Positions 45,980 through 57,298 of a DNA stretch of 62,880 nucleotides are shown in pieces (positions within the stretch are counted from its first letter, which is position 1; the number at the start of each line of letters is the position of its first letter). The translations under genes and the position numbers were made by a program. This DNA is from Peribacillus deserti (lineage in GTDB: Bacteria > Bacillota > Bacilli > Bacillales > DSM-1321). The notes under the pieces were generated by a model. That model saw only the letters and a program-made list of their open reading frames with translations. It made no database searches and was not told the origin of the DNA. The stretch lies in assembly GCF_002863585.1 (NCBI RefSeq), contig NZ_PGUY01000028.1, forward strand, positions 1 through 62,880, in the 5' to 3' direction.

Positions 45980-46861
45980 CTAATACCTCGGCTTTCGGTC
46001 TCTAATTTCCTGTAAGAATTCTAGATAATGTTCATACCGATAACGCGGCAGTTCTCCATTTTCATATGCCGCTTTTACTGCACATTTTGGCTCTTTATCA
46101 TGAAGGCAGCCCCTGAATTTACAGCTTTCACTGAGTTCTAATAAATCCGGGAAGCAGAACGTTAGATCTTCTGCTTCTACATCGGTAAATTCCAATGAAC
46201 TAAATCCAGGAGTGTCTGCGACTAGGCCGTCTCCTATATGAATCAGCTCGACATGCCTGGTAGTATGCTTCCCGCGTCCTAGATGCTGCGAAATATCATT
46301 TGTTTTCAGCTCCAATTCAGGACGAAGTGCATTGAGCAGTGTCGATTTGCCGACACCAGACTGCCCAGCGAATACACTGGTCTGTCCATGGAGGTATGGA
46401 AGAAGCACGTCAATCCCTTCCTGTGTCACTGATGATGTTGCAAGAACGGGGTACCCCATATTTGAGTATTCCTCAATAAATTGATCAATCTCTTTTTTTG
46501 CCGTTTCTTCTAAAAGATCCACTTTAGTAATACAGATGATCGGTTTAATATGATTAAATTCAATCAAAACTAAAAAGCGGTCTAATAAGACTGTACTGAA
46601 ATTCGGTTCCACGGCCGAAAAAACTAGGATTGCCTGATCTACATTGGCAATTGGCGGCCGAATCAGTTCATTATGTCTTTCCTTTATTTCTAAAACATAA
46701 CCCTCTTTGTCATTATCAGCCTGGTAAACGACTTCATCTCCGACAAGCGGAGTGATTTTATCTTTTCTAAACGTTCCTCTGCCCCGGCATTGTATGAGTT
46801 GTTCTCCATCGAGTACGTAATAAAACCCGCTCAGAGCCTTGACTATTTTGCCTGCTGGCAT
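45980..46861 (-). CDS. rsgA: Ribosome small-subunit GTPase RsgA (CpgA)
   Basis: 293 residues. The N-terminal OB fold is followed by a permuted GTPase (TKVD, then AGQSGVGKST, then DTPGF) and a C-terminal zinc region (C..RGCLHDKEPKC). It checks late 30S assembly and is a known substrate of PrkC, encoded just upstream. CAAGGAGTG precedes the ATG. Confidence 0.97.
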   Translation of the reverse strand: MPAGKIVKALSGFYYVLDGEQLIQCRGRGTFRKDKITPLVGDEVVYQADNDKEGYVLEIKERHNELIRPPIANVDQAILVFSAVEPNFSTVLLDRFLVLIEFNHIKPIICITKVDLLEETAKKEIDQFIEEYSNMGYPVLATSSVTQEGIDVLLPYLHGQTSVFAGQSGVGKSTLLNALRPELELKTNDISQHLGRGKHTTRHVELIHIGDGLVADTPGFSSLEFTDVEAEDLTFCFPDLLELSESCKFRGCLHDKEPKCAVKAAYENGELPRYRYEHYLEFLQEIRDRKPRY

Positions 46862-46915
46862 ATTTTCACTCCTTGTTTCCTAACTTAAAAGCTTATTTCA
46901 AAGGTCAGTATCAAA

Positions 46916-48910
46916 CTATTCCTGTTCTGCATTTTCATACGTGAATGTCTTATCCTGAGAAACGGAATTGTCGACGATTACTTTGTATCCGGCCTCTGTA
47001 GTGGGGCCTATCGTGAATTCGTAACTTTTCTTGGTGGTTTCAGTTATCGTAAACTTATCAAAAGGTGTAGTCATGGTATGGTTCATATCCTGTATAAGGA
47101 CTTGAACCTCCTGAGCCTGGCCTTCGACTTGAGGATTGTATTCAATCGTAATTTCCTTAGTAACCGTTTTAGGAGGAAGTTCCTTTTTGCCTCTGGATAT
47201 TATGACTTTAATAGTACTTCCCTTATCAACCTGAGTATTAGCTTCTGGCTCCTGTGACTTAACATGTCCCTTTTCTACCTTATCACTATACTCTTCCCCT
47301 TGTTTATGAATGAATAACCCATTATTTTCTGCATATTCGTTAAGGGTTTGTTCGCTATAATCAGAGAGATCCTTTAAAGTGATTTTTTCTGGGCCCGAGC
47401 TTACGGTAAAAGTCAGCTGTGTATCAGAAGGAGCCACTTTCATATTAGGCTCAGGAGACTGGTCCAGAATGGTACCTGCTGGACTATCATTTGATTCATA
47501 TTTAATGTCAGGATCTTTGAACCCCAATTCTTCAACAAGCGGCTTTACATCATCGATATTACGGTCCTCATAATTCGTGAGCGTAATTTGTTTCTTTCCG
47601 CTGCTTACAGAAAGATCTATAGTGCTGCCTTCTTTTACTTTGCTCCCGATTTTAGGTTCTGTTTTAATCACATGATTGACAGCTACCTCGTCGTCCTCGA
47701 CTTCGATTGTATCCCCTACTTTAAATCCTTTATCATTAAGAATGGACATTGAGTCAGCGAGATTTTCCCCTCTAATATCCGGTACCTTCACTTCCTTCGG
47801 CTCCATCATTTTCGGAAGCACCGTAACAGTCAGGACTCCCAAAAGAGCAAGAAACACAAATGTAGATACTAAAACAATCGGCCACTTCTTCCTCTTTTTA
47901 GCCTGATCTTTTTTCTCCTTCTTCTTTTTCTCTTTTTTTTCAGGTTTCCCTTCACTCTTAGGTTCCTTGTCGACTCCCATGATCAAGGTTTCATCCAGGT
48001 CATTTCCAGTGTGTTCCTTTGTTATGACCGGGATGGCCTTAGTTGCATCCTGGTCCTCAGGTACAAAGAACGGCGGCTCATTTTTCCGGCTTGGACTTAG
48101 AGCTGTCCTGAGGTCTTCAAGCATTTCATCCGCGCTGGGATACCGGTAATAGGAATCCTTTGAGCTCGCTTTAAGGACTATATTCGCCACGCTCTGCGGC
48201 AAATCAGGAACCCACCTTTTCGGTGACGGCATATTGGATTGCAAATGCTTCAAGGCAATGGAAATGGCTGATTCACCTGAGTAAGGCAGCCGGCCTGTCA
48301 ACAATTCGAACATCACGATGCCAAGGGAATAAATGTCTGAGGTTTTATTCGCCATGCCTCCGCGGGCCTGTTCTGGAGAAAGATAGTGCACCGACCCAAG
48401 TACAGCATTCGTCTGCGTGATGCTTGTAGAGCTGAGCGCCATAGCAATCCCAAAGTCTGTAATCTTCACGTTGCCGAGATCATCTATTAATATATTTTGA
48501 GGCTTTATATCTCTATGAATAATCCCATATTGATGGGCATGGGAAATAGCCGAAGTGATCTGCTCCATAATATCCAAGGCTTTTTGAACCGGGATCGGGT
48601 AGTTTCTCTGTATGTATTGTTTAAGCGTAAGGCCTTTCACATATTCCATGACGATATAGTAAATATCATCCTCTACCCCTACATCATAGATACTCACAAT
48701 ATTCGGATGAGCTAAACTAGTAGCAGACTGTGCTTCTCTATTAAATCTCTTAATAAATTCTTCATCATTGGAAAAATCCATGCGCAGAATTTTCAATGCG
48801 ACCTCACGCTCTAAGATCATATCTCTAGCAAGGTACACATTTGCCATTCCACCGCCGCCAATCATTTCTAACACTTTATAACGGCCGCTGATTCTTTTTC
48901 CAATCAGCAT
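46916..48910 (-). CDS. prkC: Membrane Ser/Thr kinase PrkC with PASTA domains
   Basis: 664 residues. The kinase domain (about 11-270) has IGGGGMANVY, Lys40, HRDIKPQN (Asp134) and DFG (152-154). A very basic stretch (320-342) precedes one membrane span (about 343-365). Outside are three PASTA repeats (about 373-440, 441-510, 511-580) and a C-terminal Ig-like domain. It senses muropeptides and acts in germination and stationary phase. It lies 5 bp after prpC, its phosphatase. Confidence 0.97.
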   Translation of the reverse strand: MLIGKRISGRYKVLEMIGGGGMANVYLARDMILEREVALKILRMDFSNDEEFIKRFNREAQSATSLAHPNIVSIYDVGVEDDIYYIVMEYVKGLTLKQYIQRNYPIPVQKALDIMEQITSAISHAHQYGIIHRDIKPQNILIDDLGNVKITDFGIAMALSSTSITQTNAVLGSVHYLSPEQARGGMANKTSDIYSLGIVMFELLTGRLPYSGESAISIALKHLQSNMPSPKRWVPDLPQSVANIVLKASSKDSYYRYPSADEMLEDLRTALSPSRKNEPPFFVPEDQDATKAIPVITKEHTGNDLDETLIMGVDKEPKSEGKPEKKEKKKKEKKDQAKKRKKWPIVLVSTFVFLALLGVLTVTVLPKMMEPKEVKVPDIRGENLADSMSILNDKGFKVGDTIEVEDDEVAVNHVIKTEPKIGSKVKEGSTIDLSVSSGKKQITLTNYEDRNIDDVKPLVEELGFKDPDIKYESNDSPAGTILDQSPEPNMKVAPSDTQLTFTVSSGPEKITLKDLSDYSEQTLNEYAENNGLFIHKQGEEYSDKVEKGHVKSQEPEANTQVDKGSTIKVIISRGKKELPPKTVTKEITIEYNPQVEGQAQEVQVLIQDMNHTMTTPFDKFTITETTKKSYEFTIGPTTEAGYKVIVDNSVSQDKTFTYENAEQE

Positions 48911-48915
48911 TTAAA

Positions 48916-49665
48916 TCACCCGCTTTCACTTTCATCTGTAAAATGCACAAGTACAAGGGTGATATTATCTTCGCCGCCATTATCATTAGCAAGCTTTATT
49001 AAGTCTTCTGATTTAACATCCTGGCCAGCCTGTGCAGTAATGATCTGCTGCAGATCATTTTCACTGACTTTATTAGAAAGACCGTCGGAGCATAAAAGAA
49101 GCATATCTCCAACATATATGGGTATTAGAGACACATCAATTTCTACATTTTTTTCGGTTCCTAAGGCCCGTAAGAGTACATTTTTTCTAGGATGGTGCTC
49201 GGCATCTTCCTTGCTGATCTGCCCGCAGCGCACTAGCTCCTGCACCAGCGAGTGGTCCTCTGTCACTTGCTTAATTCCGCTGTTTTGATACAGGTACCCC
49301 CGGCTGTCGCCGACATGTGCTACAGATGCAAATGTCCGTGTGCATATAGCCGCTACGATCGTCGTACCCATGCCCTCGCATTCCTTATTGGCAAGAGAGT
49401 GCTGATATAATAGATCATTTACTTTTACAATGTGAATCCTGAGCCAGTCTTCTGCATCCTCAGGGTCTAAAAATTCTCCTGTTTCCGCCCAAAAATCTTT
49501 TAGTTTCTCGATGGCCATGCTGCTCGCCACATCACCGGCTCTATGTCCTCCCATGCCATCAGCTACAACAGCTAATAATACACCGCTTGGATTGGTGAAG
49601 ACTCCGCCATTATCTTCATTAAGCTGGCGGAGTTTCCCACGGTCTGTTTTAAAAACCGCTTCCAT
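48916..49665 (-). CDS. prpC: PP2C-type protein phosphatase PrpC
   Basis: 249 residues. The PP2C metal-site motifs are VADGMGGHRAGDVAS, HVGDSRGYL, SDGLSNKV and DNGGEDNITLVLV. It reverses phosphorylation by PrkC. GAGACGAGGTG precedes the ATG. It is 4 bp after rlmN. Confidence 0.97.
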   Translation of the reverse strand: MEAVFKTDRGKLRQLNEDNGGVFTNPSGVLLAVVADGMGGHRAGDVASSMAIEKLKDFWAETGEFLDPEDAEDWLRIHIVKVNDLLYQHSLANKECEGMGTTIVAAICTRTFASVAHVGDSRGYLYQNSGIKQVTEDHSLVQELVRCGQISKEDAEHHPRKNVLLRALGTEKNVEIDVSLIPIYVGDMLLLCSDGLSNKVSENDLQQIITAQAGQDVKSEDLIKLANDNGGEDNITLVLVHFTDESESG

Positions 49666-49669
49666 CTTT

Positions 49670-50755
49670 TCACCTCGTCTCTTCTTTTCGCTCCTTCGCT
49701 CTCAGCTGCCCGCAGGCCGCATCGATATCATGTCCCTGTTCTCTCCGAATCGTAACATTTACGCCTGCATTCTTTAATGTTTTTTCGAATTCGAAAATCT
49801 GTTCACGAGGTGTTCTTACATAGTTGCGTTCAGGAACATAATTTACAGGAATCAAATTCACATGGCATTTGAGCCCTTTTATGAGTCTTGCTAGTTCCTC
49901 TGCATGTTCAACCTGGTCATTCACTCCGCCAAATAATCCATATTCAAATGAAATCCGGCGGCCTGTCTTCTCAATGTAGTACTTAACAGCTTCCATTAGA
50001 TCTGGCAGCTTGTAAGCACGGTTTATCGGCATCAGGGAACTTCTGATTTCATTATTAGGCGCATGCAGGGAAATGGCAAAATTGATCTGCATCTGCTCAT
50101 CGGCAAATTTATAGATCTTTGGAACAATTCCGCTGGTTGAAACCGTGATATGGCGCGCTCCAATGTTCAAAGCCTTGTCATCGTTAATGATTTTCAGGAA
50201 TGACAGCATTTCATCATAGTTATCAAATGGTTCCCCGATACCCATAATGACTACAGAGCTGACGCGCTCATCTGTTTCATCAAGTGCCTTCTGTACTTTT
50301 ACGACTTGGGCAACGATTTCTCCTGCTTGTAAATTTCTTTTTAATCCTCCCAGTGTGGATGCACAGAACGTACATCCGATCCTGCAGCCTACCTGAGTAG
50401 TCACACAAATGGAATTTCCGTATTCATGGCGCATAAGAACCGTTTCAATAGAGAATCCATCGTGCAATTCAAAAAGGAATTTAATCGTACCATCACTGGA
50501 TGTCTGCTGAATCAGAGTATTAAGCGTAGTAATTGAATAGCTCTCTTCCAGTTTTCTTCTTAAATCCTTTGAAAGATTGGACATGTCTTCGAAGCTGGTC
50601 ACTCTTTGTTTATAAAGCCAATCATAAATCTGCTCGGCACGGAACGTTTTTTCTCCTGCCTCTGCCAGCCACTCTCTCAATTCATGAAGCTCTAGTGAAT
50701 ATATGGATGGTTTTTGAGTCTCCTGCTGCTGTTTCTTATTAGTTGTAGTTTCCAA
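49670..50755 (-). CDS. rlmN: 23S rRNA (A2503-C2) methyltransferase RlmN
   Basis: 361 residues. The radical-SAM cysteines are Cys124, Cys128 and Cys131 ([10 protein letters not shown]). It also carries out C2 methylation of A37 in some tRNAs. It starts at TTG (50755) directly after the rsmB TAA, with AAGGTGAAG upstream. The N-terminal 17 residues are Gln/Lys-rich and unlikely to be conserved. Confidence 0.97.
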   Translation of the reverse strand: METTTNKKQQQETQKPSIYSLELHELREWLAEAGEKTFRAEQIYDWLYKQRVTSFEDMSNLSKDLRRKLEESYSITTLNTLIQQTSSDGTIKFLFELHDGFSIETVLMRHEYGNSICVTTQVGCRIGCTFCASTLGGLKRNLQAGEIVAQVVKVQKALDETDERVSSVVIMGIGEPFDNYDEMLSFLKIINDDKALNIGARHITVSTSGIVPKIYKFADEQMQINFAISLHAPNNEIRSSLMPINRAYKLPDLMEAVKYYIEKTGRRISFEYGLFGGVNDQVEHAEELARLIKGLKCHVNLIPVNYVPERNYVRTPREQIFEFEKTLKNAGVNVTIRREQGHDIDAACGQLRAKERKEETR

Positions 50756-52105
50756 TTACTTCACCTTCCTTTTAAAACATGCGATGAAAAAGCCGTCACT
50801 TCCAAAATCCTGTGGGAAAACCTGAAGCATGTTTCCATTCACTAAAGGTTTGACCGGATCCGGCATGCGGTCTTTTAAGCTATAATCTTCTTCGTAATCC
50901 GGGTGGTTCTTTAAAAAGCTGAGTGCTACATTATCGTTTTCTTCTTTATCGACCGTGCATGTACTATACACCAGCGTTCCGCCTCTTGCTACGAGCGGAG
51001 CAGCTGCATCCAGGAGTTCTGACTGTATTCCAGACAGCGAAGTAATATCTTCCTGTGTTTTTGTATATTTGATATCTGGTTTTCTCCTCATGACGCCGAG
51101 ACCTGAGCACGGTGCATCAATCAGGATACGGTTAAATTGCCCCAGACCGAATATCTCCTGAACATTCTTGCTGTTATACGCTCTTGTCCTGATATTGCTG
51201 AGTCCCAGCCGTTCAGCCTGATCTTTAATAAGCTTTACCTTATGTTCATGAAGATCAAGAGAGATGACGCGCCCTTTTTCCGAGAGGCGTTCAGCGATAT
51301 GTGTTGATTTCCCGCCCGGCGCGGCACAGGCATCCAGCACCTGTTCATCACCCTCAGCACCTATAGCATAACCCACGAGCATGGAACTTTCATCCTGAAT
51401 AGTAAAAAAACCTGCTTTAAAGGCTTCAGAATGAGTTAAATTACCTCTGAGCGCTTTGATTCCATCCGGTGTTACTACGCTTGGCTCAACTTCAAAGCCT
51501 TCTTCTCTCAGGAGGCTGATCACTTCGTTCCGGCTTGTTTTACGTATATTAACCCTGGCAGTCTGAACAGAGGCCAGAAGATTCATTTTACACATTTCAA
51601 GTGTTTTATCATAGCCATATTGCTCTAACCAGCGTTCCACGATCCATCGTGGATGGCTCGTTTCTATTGAAATTCTTTCAGCAGGCTCCTTTATTTCGTC
51701 CAAAGAAGGAACTCCTTTTCGCTGAACATTTCTTAGAACTCCATTCACCATTGACGTATTCCCTTTATGCCCTCTTTTTTTGGCGATTTCAACCGCTTCA
51801 AAAATCACAGCATGATCAGGAATCTTGTCCAGAAAAACCAGCTGGTAAAGAGAAAGGCGCAAAAGATTAATAATCCATCCTTGAGTCTTCTGAAACTTTA
51901 CAAACGGGCTCAAGTAGTAATCAAGTGTCATTTTCCGCTGAATCGTTCCATACGCTAACTCAGTAAGCAATGCTGCATCCAATCCAGACAATTTATGCTT
52001 CGTAATCATGTTGTTCAGTAGCAGATTGCTGTACGACTGGTTCTTTTCAACAGAATCCAGGACCTCAAGTGCAATTTCTCTGACTGTCTTGTTATTATTT
52101 TTCAT
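50756..52105 (-). CDS. rsmB: 16S rRNA m5C967 methyltransferase RsmB
   Basis: 449 residues. The N-terminal NusB-like RNA-binding domain (about 1-135) is followed by the SAM fold with [26 protein letters not shown] and the catalytic YSTCTV. Its start lies inside the end of fmt (11-bp overlap), behind GGGAGAAACGA. Confidence 0.97.
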   Translation of the reverse strand: MKNNNKTVREIALEVLDSVEKNQSYSNLLLNNMITKHKLSGLDAALLTELAYGTIQRKMTLDYYLSPFVKFQKTQGWIINLLRLSLYQLVFLDKIPDHAVIFEAVEIAKKRGHKGNTSMVNGVLRNVQRKGVPSLDEIKEPAERISIETSHPRWIVERWLEQYGYDKTLEMCKMNLLASVQTARVNIRKTSRNEVISLLREEGFEVEPSVVTPDGIKALRGNLTHSEAFKAGFFTIQDESSMLVGYAIGAEGDEQVLDACAAPGGKSTHIAERLSEKGRVISLDLHEHKVKLIKDQAERLGLSNIRTRAYNSKNVQEIFGLGQFNRILIDAPCSGLGVMRRKPDIKYTKTQEDITSLSGIQSELLDAAAPLVARGGTLVYSTCTVDKEENDNVALSFLKNHPDYEEDYSLKDRMPDPVKPLVNGNMLQVFPQDFGSDGFFIACFKRKVK

Positions 52106-53051
52106 TCGTTTCTCCCAATTTCATTCCTGGTGTTATACCGGATCCTGATCCTCTAAGGAAATCCCGGACGCTCATTCTTTTCTTGCCGGCTGGCTGGAGC
52201 TCCAGTATCTTAATAGCTGTCTCGTTTCCTGCTGCTACGATCAGCCCGTCTTCCGCGACCTCTAAAATTTCTCCAGGTTCACCAGTCCGTCCACTCTTTA
52301 TCTTTTGGGAATTCCACAGTTTCCATACTTCTGACCCGAAAGTGGTAAAAGCAACCGGCCATGGATTAAGGCCCCGGATGTGATTAAAGATCTCTTCCCC
52401 AGTCTTTGTCCAATCCACTTTTTCCTGTTCTCTTTTAATATTTGAAGCAAAGGTCGCTTGGCTGTCGTCCTGAACAATGGGAGTAATTTCATGATTCAAC
52501 AATTTAGGGATGGTTTCTGAAAGCAAATCTGCTCCAATTACACTAAGCTTATCAAATAAAGTGCCGACGTTATCTTCTTCTTCAATCTTAAGCTCCGCCT
52601 GTGATAATATATCACCAGCATCGAGTTTTTCTGCCATATACATGATGGTGATCCCCGTTTTTTCTTTTCCCTGAATTAAGGCGTAATGAATAGGGGCACC
52701 GCCGCGCAGTTCGGGAAGAAGGGAAGCATGAACGTTGATACATCCGTATTTCGGTGCGTCTAATAATTTTTTTGGAAGTATCTGCCCAAAAGCAGCTGTG
52801 ATGATTAAGTCCGGAGAAAGCTCCAATATTTTATTCAATTCTTCCTCTTCACGAATTTTTTCTGGCTGAAAAACCATTATTCCGTGTTTTACTGCTTCCG
52901 CTTTAACGGGAGGAGGCGTCAATATCCGCTTTCTTCCTACCGGCCTGTCCGGCTGGGTTACCACTGCTGCGACATTATAGCCATCCTGCAGGATTCTTCT
53001 CAGCACAGGAACAGAAAAATCAGGGGTTCCCATAAATACAATCTTTGTCAT
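52095..53051 (-). CDS. fmt: Methionyl-tRNA formyltransferase
   Basis: 318 residues. The formyl-transfer domain has [23 protein letters not shown] and the catalytic region [17 protein letters not shown]. The C-terminal OB fold covers about 210-315. It formylates initiator Met-tRNA. Start ATG and def stop overlap (ATGA), coupling it to the deformylase. Confidence 0.98.
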   Translation of the reverse strand: MTKIVFMGTPDFSVPVLRRILQDGYNVAAVVTQPDRPVGRKRILTPPPVKAEAVKHGIMVFQPEKIREEEELNKILELSPDLIITAAFGQILPKKLLDAPKYGCINVHASLLPELRGGAPIHYALIQGKEKTGITIMYMAEKLDAGDILSQAELKIEEEDNVGTLFDKLSVIGADLLSETIPKLLNHEITPIVQDDSQATFASNIKREQEKVDWTKTGEEIFNHIRGLNPWPVAFTTFGSEVWKLWNSQKIKSGRTGEPGEILEVAEDGLIVAAGNETAIKILELQPAGKKRMSVRDFLRGSGSGITPGMKLGETNEK

Positions 53052-53533
53052 TCTTGTTCATACCTTTCAAGTTCATCTTCCTTAAGATAGTGGCTTACCT
53101 TTGTGGTAAACAAAACACCATTAAGGTGATCGATTTCGTGGAGGATGGCCCTTGCAAGAAAATCGTCTGCCTTTAATTCATAATAACGGCCTTTACGATC
53201 CTGGGCGCGGATTTTGACCTTAAACGGTCTTGAAACCTCCCCATAGAGGCCGGGAAAGCTCAAGCATCCTTCCGGACCCGTCTGTTCGCCCTCTATTTGA
53301 ATGATTTTAGGATTAATGATTTCTATTTTTCCCGTTTCATCCCCAATATCAACAATAGCAATCTGCTGTTTGACACCGACCTGCGGAGCTGCGAGTCCGA
53401 CCCCGTCTGCTTCGAGCATCGTTTCATACATATTATTTAAAAGTTTTGCCAATTTTTTATCAAATGCAATCACGGGATCGCATTTTTGTTCCAGTATCAC
53501 GTCTGGATACATAACGATTGGTAATATTGCCAA
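53048..53533 (-). CDS. def: Peptide deformylase
   Basis: 161 residues. The three motifs are [10 protein letters not shown] (44-53), EGCLSFPG with metal ligand Cys90, and HEIDH with His132, Glu133 and His136. It removes the N-formyl group from new proteins. It starts at TTG (53533) behind AGGAGG. It is 21 bp after priA. Confidence 0.98.
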   Translation of the reverse strand: MAILPIVMYPDVILEQKCDPVIAFDKKLAKLLNNMYETMLEADGVGLAAPQVGVKQQIAIVDIGDETGKIEIINPKIIQIEGEQTGPEGCLSFPGLYGEVSRPFKVKIRAQDRKGRYYELKADDFLARAILHEIDHLNGVLFTTKVSHYLKEDELERYEQE

Positions 53534-53554
53534 GATAAGAGCCTCCTGCCCTGC

Positions 53555-55969
53555 TTACATTAACATGTGTGGATTTAAATCAACAGAGATTTGCAAACCA
53601 TTCTGATTTGATTCTTTTTGGTAGTGTTCCACAATTCTTTTTAGCATCCTTTTTAATTCAGGCTCCCGCTTGTATTTTATCAGACATTGATAGCGATATC
53701 TATCGTTCACACGGCTGATTGGCGAAGCTGCGGGCCCTAACACCACCGATTCTGGGGATAACCCTGAAGAAAGATATTTGGTGATCTTTTCTGTTACCGA
53801 TACGGTCTTCATTAAATCCTCATGTGATACGGTGACAAGGGCCAGAAAATAAAATGGCGGATATTTATTAAATTTCCTTAACCTCATTTCCTGGGCATAG
53901 AAGGTATCATAATCCTGCTGGCCAGATAGTTCAATACTGTAATGTTCAGGAGTATAGGTCTGGATTACAACCTCTCCGGGAAGCTTATGCCGTCCGGCTC
54001 TGCCGCTCACCTGTGTCAAGAGCTGGAATGTTTTTTCTGAAGCTCTGAAATCAGGTAAATGGAGCATCGTATCTGCTGTAAGGACTCCGACAAGCGTGAT
54101 GTTCGGAAAGTCCAGCCCTTTTGCAATCATCTGGGTGCCGAGGAGAATGTCAGCCTGTCCTTCCTGAAAAGCCGTAAGAAGCTTTTCATGCGAGCCTTTC
54201 TTCCCTGTCGTATCTACATCCATCCTGATAACGCGGGCTTGTGGAAGGATTTTTCCGAGCTCCTCCTCCACTTTCTGTGTTCCTGTACCAAAGAACCGGA
54301 TGTAGTCACTCTGGCATTCAGGGCAATGTGAAGGCATAGGGACTTCAAACCCGCAATAATGGCACTTGAGCTGATGGCTGGACCTGTGATACGTTAGCGA
54401 GATGTCACAGTGAGGGCAGTTCATCACATTTCCGCAGTCCCTGCACATGACAAAGGAAGAATGGCCCCTGCGATTTAAAAACAGGACGGTTTGTTCCTTT
54501 TTCTCCAGCCTCTCAGTCAGCTTTTCAAACAGCATCTTTGAAAACATCGAACGGTTGCCGCCTCGGAGTTCTTCGCGCATATCCACAATATCAACTTTGG
54601 GCAGGATCGATGAATTGAGCCTGTTTCTAAGCGTCAATAAGGTATAGACATTCTTCTGGGCCCGGGCAAAAGTTTCAAGCGACGGGGTGGCACTCCCGAG
54701 CACAACCGGGCAGCCATGGTACTGCCCCCTTTTTACAGCTACATCTCTTGCATGATAGCGTGGATTTTCTTCTTGTTTATAACTTGTTTCATGTTCTTCA
54801 TCTATGATGATAATCCCTAAATTTTCAAATGGGGCAAATATGGCAGATCTGGCTCCAACGACCACTTTTACTTCCTTACGCTGTATTTTACGCCACTCAT
54901 CATATTTTTCACCGACTGACAGTCCGCTGTGCATCACTGCCACCTTATTGCCGAAGCGGCCTTTGAACCGCTGCACCATCTGAGGGGTTAACGATATTTC
55001 AGGTACAAGCATAATGGCTTCTTTACCATGCTTAATTACATTGTCAATGGCCTGTAGATATATTTCCGTTTTCCCGCTTCCAGTTATCCCGTATAAAAGA
55101 AAGGTACCGTCACTTCCGGTATTGATGGAATCGTTGATAGGGCGGAGCGCTTCTTCCTGTTCGGCTGTTAAGACGAATGGTTTTGTCTGGGTGAAGACTC
55201 TGTTTTCAAACGGATCACGGTAGATTTCTTTTTCGTATTCTCTTAAGACCTTTTTCTCTACCAGTGATTTAACAGATGATGCCGTTGTACCTGTTTGATT
55301 GATTAGTTCTCTCAGGGTAATTTCTCCCGAATGGGATATGAAGAAGTCACAGGCTGCTTTTTGCTTGCTTGCATTTTGTGGAAGGGCAGCGGCATACTTT
55401 TCAATCTCTTCTAGCGATATCGATCTTTCTACATATTTAATCCGCTTTTTATTTAATTTATTTTTAACCTGGTAGACTACTTCCAGATTCCCTTTCATGA
55501 TTTCATTTTGTATTTTTGAGGGAGAACCGCTGTTTAGAGCTGTCTTCCAGTCTATACGATCTCTGCCTTTAAATAGATCTCCAATTTCTCCGGATAAGGC
55601 TTCTTCCTGTACATCATCGGATACCTTGATATATTTTTCATATTTAGCTTTCAATGCAGCGGGGATCATGACTTGAAATGCTGAGATTTTATAACATAAA
55701 GTCTCCTCAGTCAGCCAGTCGCCCAGTTTTAGGAGTTCAGGATTCAAAACAGGCTCTAGATCCATTGGTTCTTCTAGATATTTAAGCCTGCTGTGCTCTG
55801 ACTCTTCTTTCAGATGCGACACAAATCCCTGCACTTTCCTTGGGCCAAAGGGGACAATCACCCTCATCCCCGGTTTGATGACAGATACCCATTTTTCGGG
55901 TATTTTATAATCGAATTCACGGTCCGTTTGCTTAGCCGGTACATCGACAATCACGGACGCTATATTCAT
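53555..55969 (-). CDS. priA: Primosomal helicase PriA
   Basis: 804 residues. An N-terminal DNA-binding domain (about 1-105) and a winged helix are followed by the helicase core (GITGSGKTEIYLQA, DEEHE, GSATPSLE) with a cysteine-rich zinc insertion (CRDCGNVMNCPHC, CHYCGFEVPMPSHCPEC). It restarts collapsed forks by reloading the replicative helicase. It lies 6 bp after coaBC. Confidence 0.98.
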   Translation of the reverse strand: MNIASVIVDVPAKQTDREFDYKIPEKWVSVIKPGMRVIVPFGPRKVQGFVSHLKEESEHSRLKYLEEPMDLEPVLNPELLKLGDWLTEETLCYKISAFQVMIPAALKAKYEKYIKVSDDVQEEALSGEIGDLFKGRDRIDWKTALNSGSPSKIQNEIMKGNLEVVYQVKNKLNKKRIKYVERSISLEEIEKYAAALPQNASKQKAACDFFISHSGEITLRELINQTGTTASSVKSLVEKKVLREYEKEIYRDPFENRVFTQTKPFVLTAEQEEALRPINDSINTGSDGTFLLYGITGSGKTEIYLQAIDNVIKHGKEAIMLVPEISLTPQMVQRFKGRFGNKVAVMHSGLSVGEKYDEWRKIQRKEVKVVVGARSAIFAPFENLGIIIIDEEHETSYKQEENPRYHARDVAVKRGQYHGCPVVLGSATPSLETFARAQKNVYTLLTLRNRLNSSILPKVDIVDMREELRGGNRSMFSKMLFEKLTERLEKKEQTVLFLNRRGHSSFVMCRDCGNVMNCPHCDISLTYHRSSHQLKCHYCGFEVPMPSHCPECQSDYIRFFGTGTQKVEEELGKILPQARVIRMDVDTTGKKGSHEKLLTAFQEGQADILLGTQMIAKGLDFPNITLVGVLTADTMLHLPDFRASEKTFQLLTQVSGRAGRHKLPGEVVIQTYTPEHYSIELSGQQDYDTFYAQEMRLRKFNKYPPFYFLALVTVSHEDLMKTVSVTEKITKYLSSGLSPESVVLGPAASPISRVNDRYRYQCLIKYKREPELKRMLKRIVEHYQKESNQNGLQISVDLNPHMLM

Positions 55970-55975
55970 AGTGCA

Positions 55976-57184
55976 TCAGTCCTTTTTATTGAGCAATTCA
56001 ATCACTTTATTCAAAATATCTTTCGCAACCATCCCTTTTGTTTTTTGAGGGATATTGACGGGTTCTTCTTCTCGGGAGTAGATTGTAACGATATTTGTAT
56101 CTGTTCCAAATCCTGCACCTGGGGTAGTCACATTATTAGCCACAATTAAATCAGCATTTTTCCGTTCTAATTTTCCTCTGGCATGCTCTTCAACAAGCTC
56201 TGTTTCGGCAGCAAACCCGACCAGGATTTTGCTCCCCTTTTTAGCGCCGAGCTCCATTAAAATATCTTTTGTTCTTTCTAGTTCGATAACCTCGCTGCCC
56301 GGCATTTTTTTTATTTTCTGAGGATGATAATGTTTCGGGCGGTAATCGGAGACAGCAGCCGTTTTGATTACCACATCTGCTGTTTCTGAATGCCTCATCA
56401 CAGCCTGAAACATGTCTTCGGCAGATTCCACATGGATGGTGGTGATGCCGGCCGGAGGTTCCAAATGTACGGGTCCTGAAACAAGGATGACGTCCGCACC
56501 CAGGCTCCTAGCCTCTTCCGCAATCGCATACCCCATTTTTCCTGTGCTTAGATTGGATATAAACCGGACTGGATCAATTTTTTCACGTGTCGGTCCTGCT
56601 GTGATGACGACTTTCTTTCCTTGAAGCGGCTGATATTGCTTACCGGCAAAAAACTCCTGCAGCTTTTGTACAATGGTTTCAGGCTCTTCAAGTCGGCCTT
56701 TTCCAACATATCCACATGCAAGATACCCTTCACCCGGTTCAATGAATTCATAACCAAAGCTTTTGAGGGTATTCATATTCTTCTGGACGGCCGGATGAGC
56801 GTACATATGGACATTCATTGCCGGGGCTGCCCAGACCGGGGCGGTTGCCGCCAATATGGCAGTGGAAATCATATCATCCGCGATGCCATTCGCAATCTTC
56901 CCGATTATATTAGCGGTAGCAGGGGCAATCAAAATCAGATCCGCCCAATCAGCCAAATCTATATGAGCTATTTTCTCAGGATTTTTCTCATCAAAAGTAT
57001 CCGTATATACATCATTTCGTGACAGTGCCTGAAAGGTGAGCGGTGTAACGAATTTCACAGCCGATTCACTCATGATCACCTTAACGGTGGCTCCCGCTTG
57101 TGTCAGTTTGCTTGTTAAACTGGCAGCTTTATAAACCGCAATGCCGCCTGTCACACATAATAAGATTTTTTTGTTGGTCAACAT
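55976..57184 (-). CDS. coaBC: Bifunctional CoaBC (Dfp)
   Basis: 402 residues. The N-terminal flavin-binding CoaC domain (about 1-180; phosphopantothenoylcysteine decarboxylase, with APAMNVHMY and a GYLACG active-site loop) is followed by CoaB, the ligase (about 190-400; ITAGPTREKIDPVRFISN). Two successive steps of coenzyme A synthesis. TTGGAGG precedes the ATG. A terminator separates it from rpoZ upstream. Confidence 0.97.
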   Translation of the reverse strand: MLTNKKILLCVTGGIAVYKAASLTSKLTQAGATVKVIMSESAVKFVTPLTFQALSRNDVYTDTFDEKNPEKIAHIDLADWADLILIAPATANIIGKIANGIADDMISTAILAATAPVWAAPAMNVHMYAHPAVQKNMNTLKSFGYEFIEPGEGYLACGYVGKGRLEEPETIVQKLQEFFAGKQYQPLQGKKVVITAGPTREKIDPVRFISNLSTGKMGYAIAEEARSLGADVILVSGPVHLEPPAGITTIHVESAEDMFQAVMRHSETADVVIKTAAVSDYRPKHYHPQKIKKMPGSEVIELERTKDILMELGAKKGSKILVGFAAETELVEEHARGKLERKNADLIVANNVTTPGAGFGTDTNIVTIYSREEEPVNIPQKTKGMVAKDILNKVIELLNKKD

Positions 57185-57271
57185 GTACTTTCCTCCAAGA
57201 ATTAAACTGATTATATTATGAAGGATACCGGGACAATTTTCATCTTTATAGAACTTAACACTGTAGAAAAA

Positions 57272-57296
57272 AGAAAAAAACCTGCTAAGGGCAGGT
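57272..57296 (-). terminator. Intrinsic terminator after rpoZ
   Basis: Minus strand ACCTGC and GCAGGT arms around a 5-nt loop, then a T-run. It starts at the rpoZ stop codon. Confidence 0.85.
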
Positions 57297-57298
57297 CA

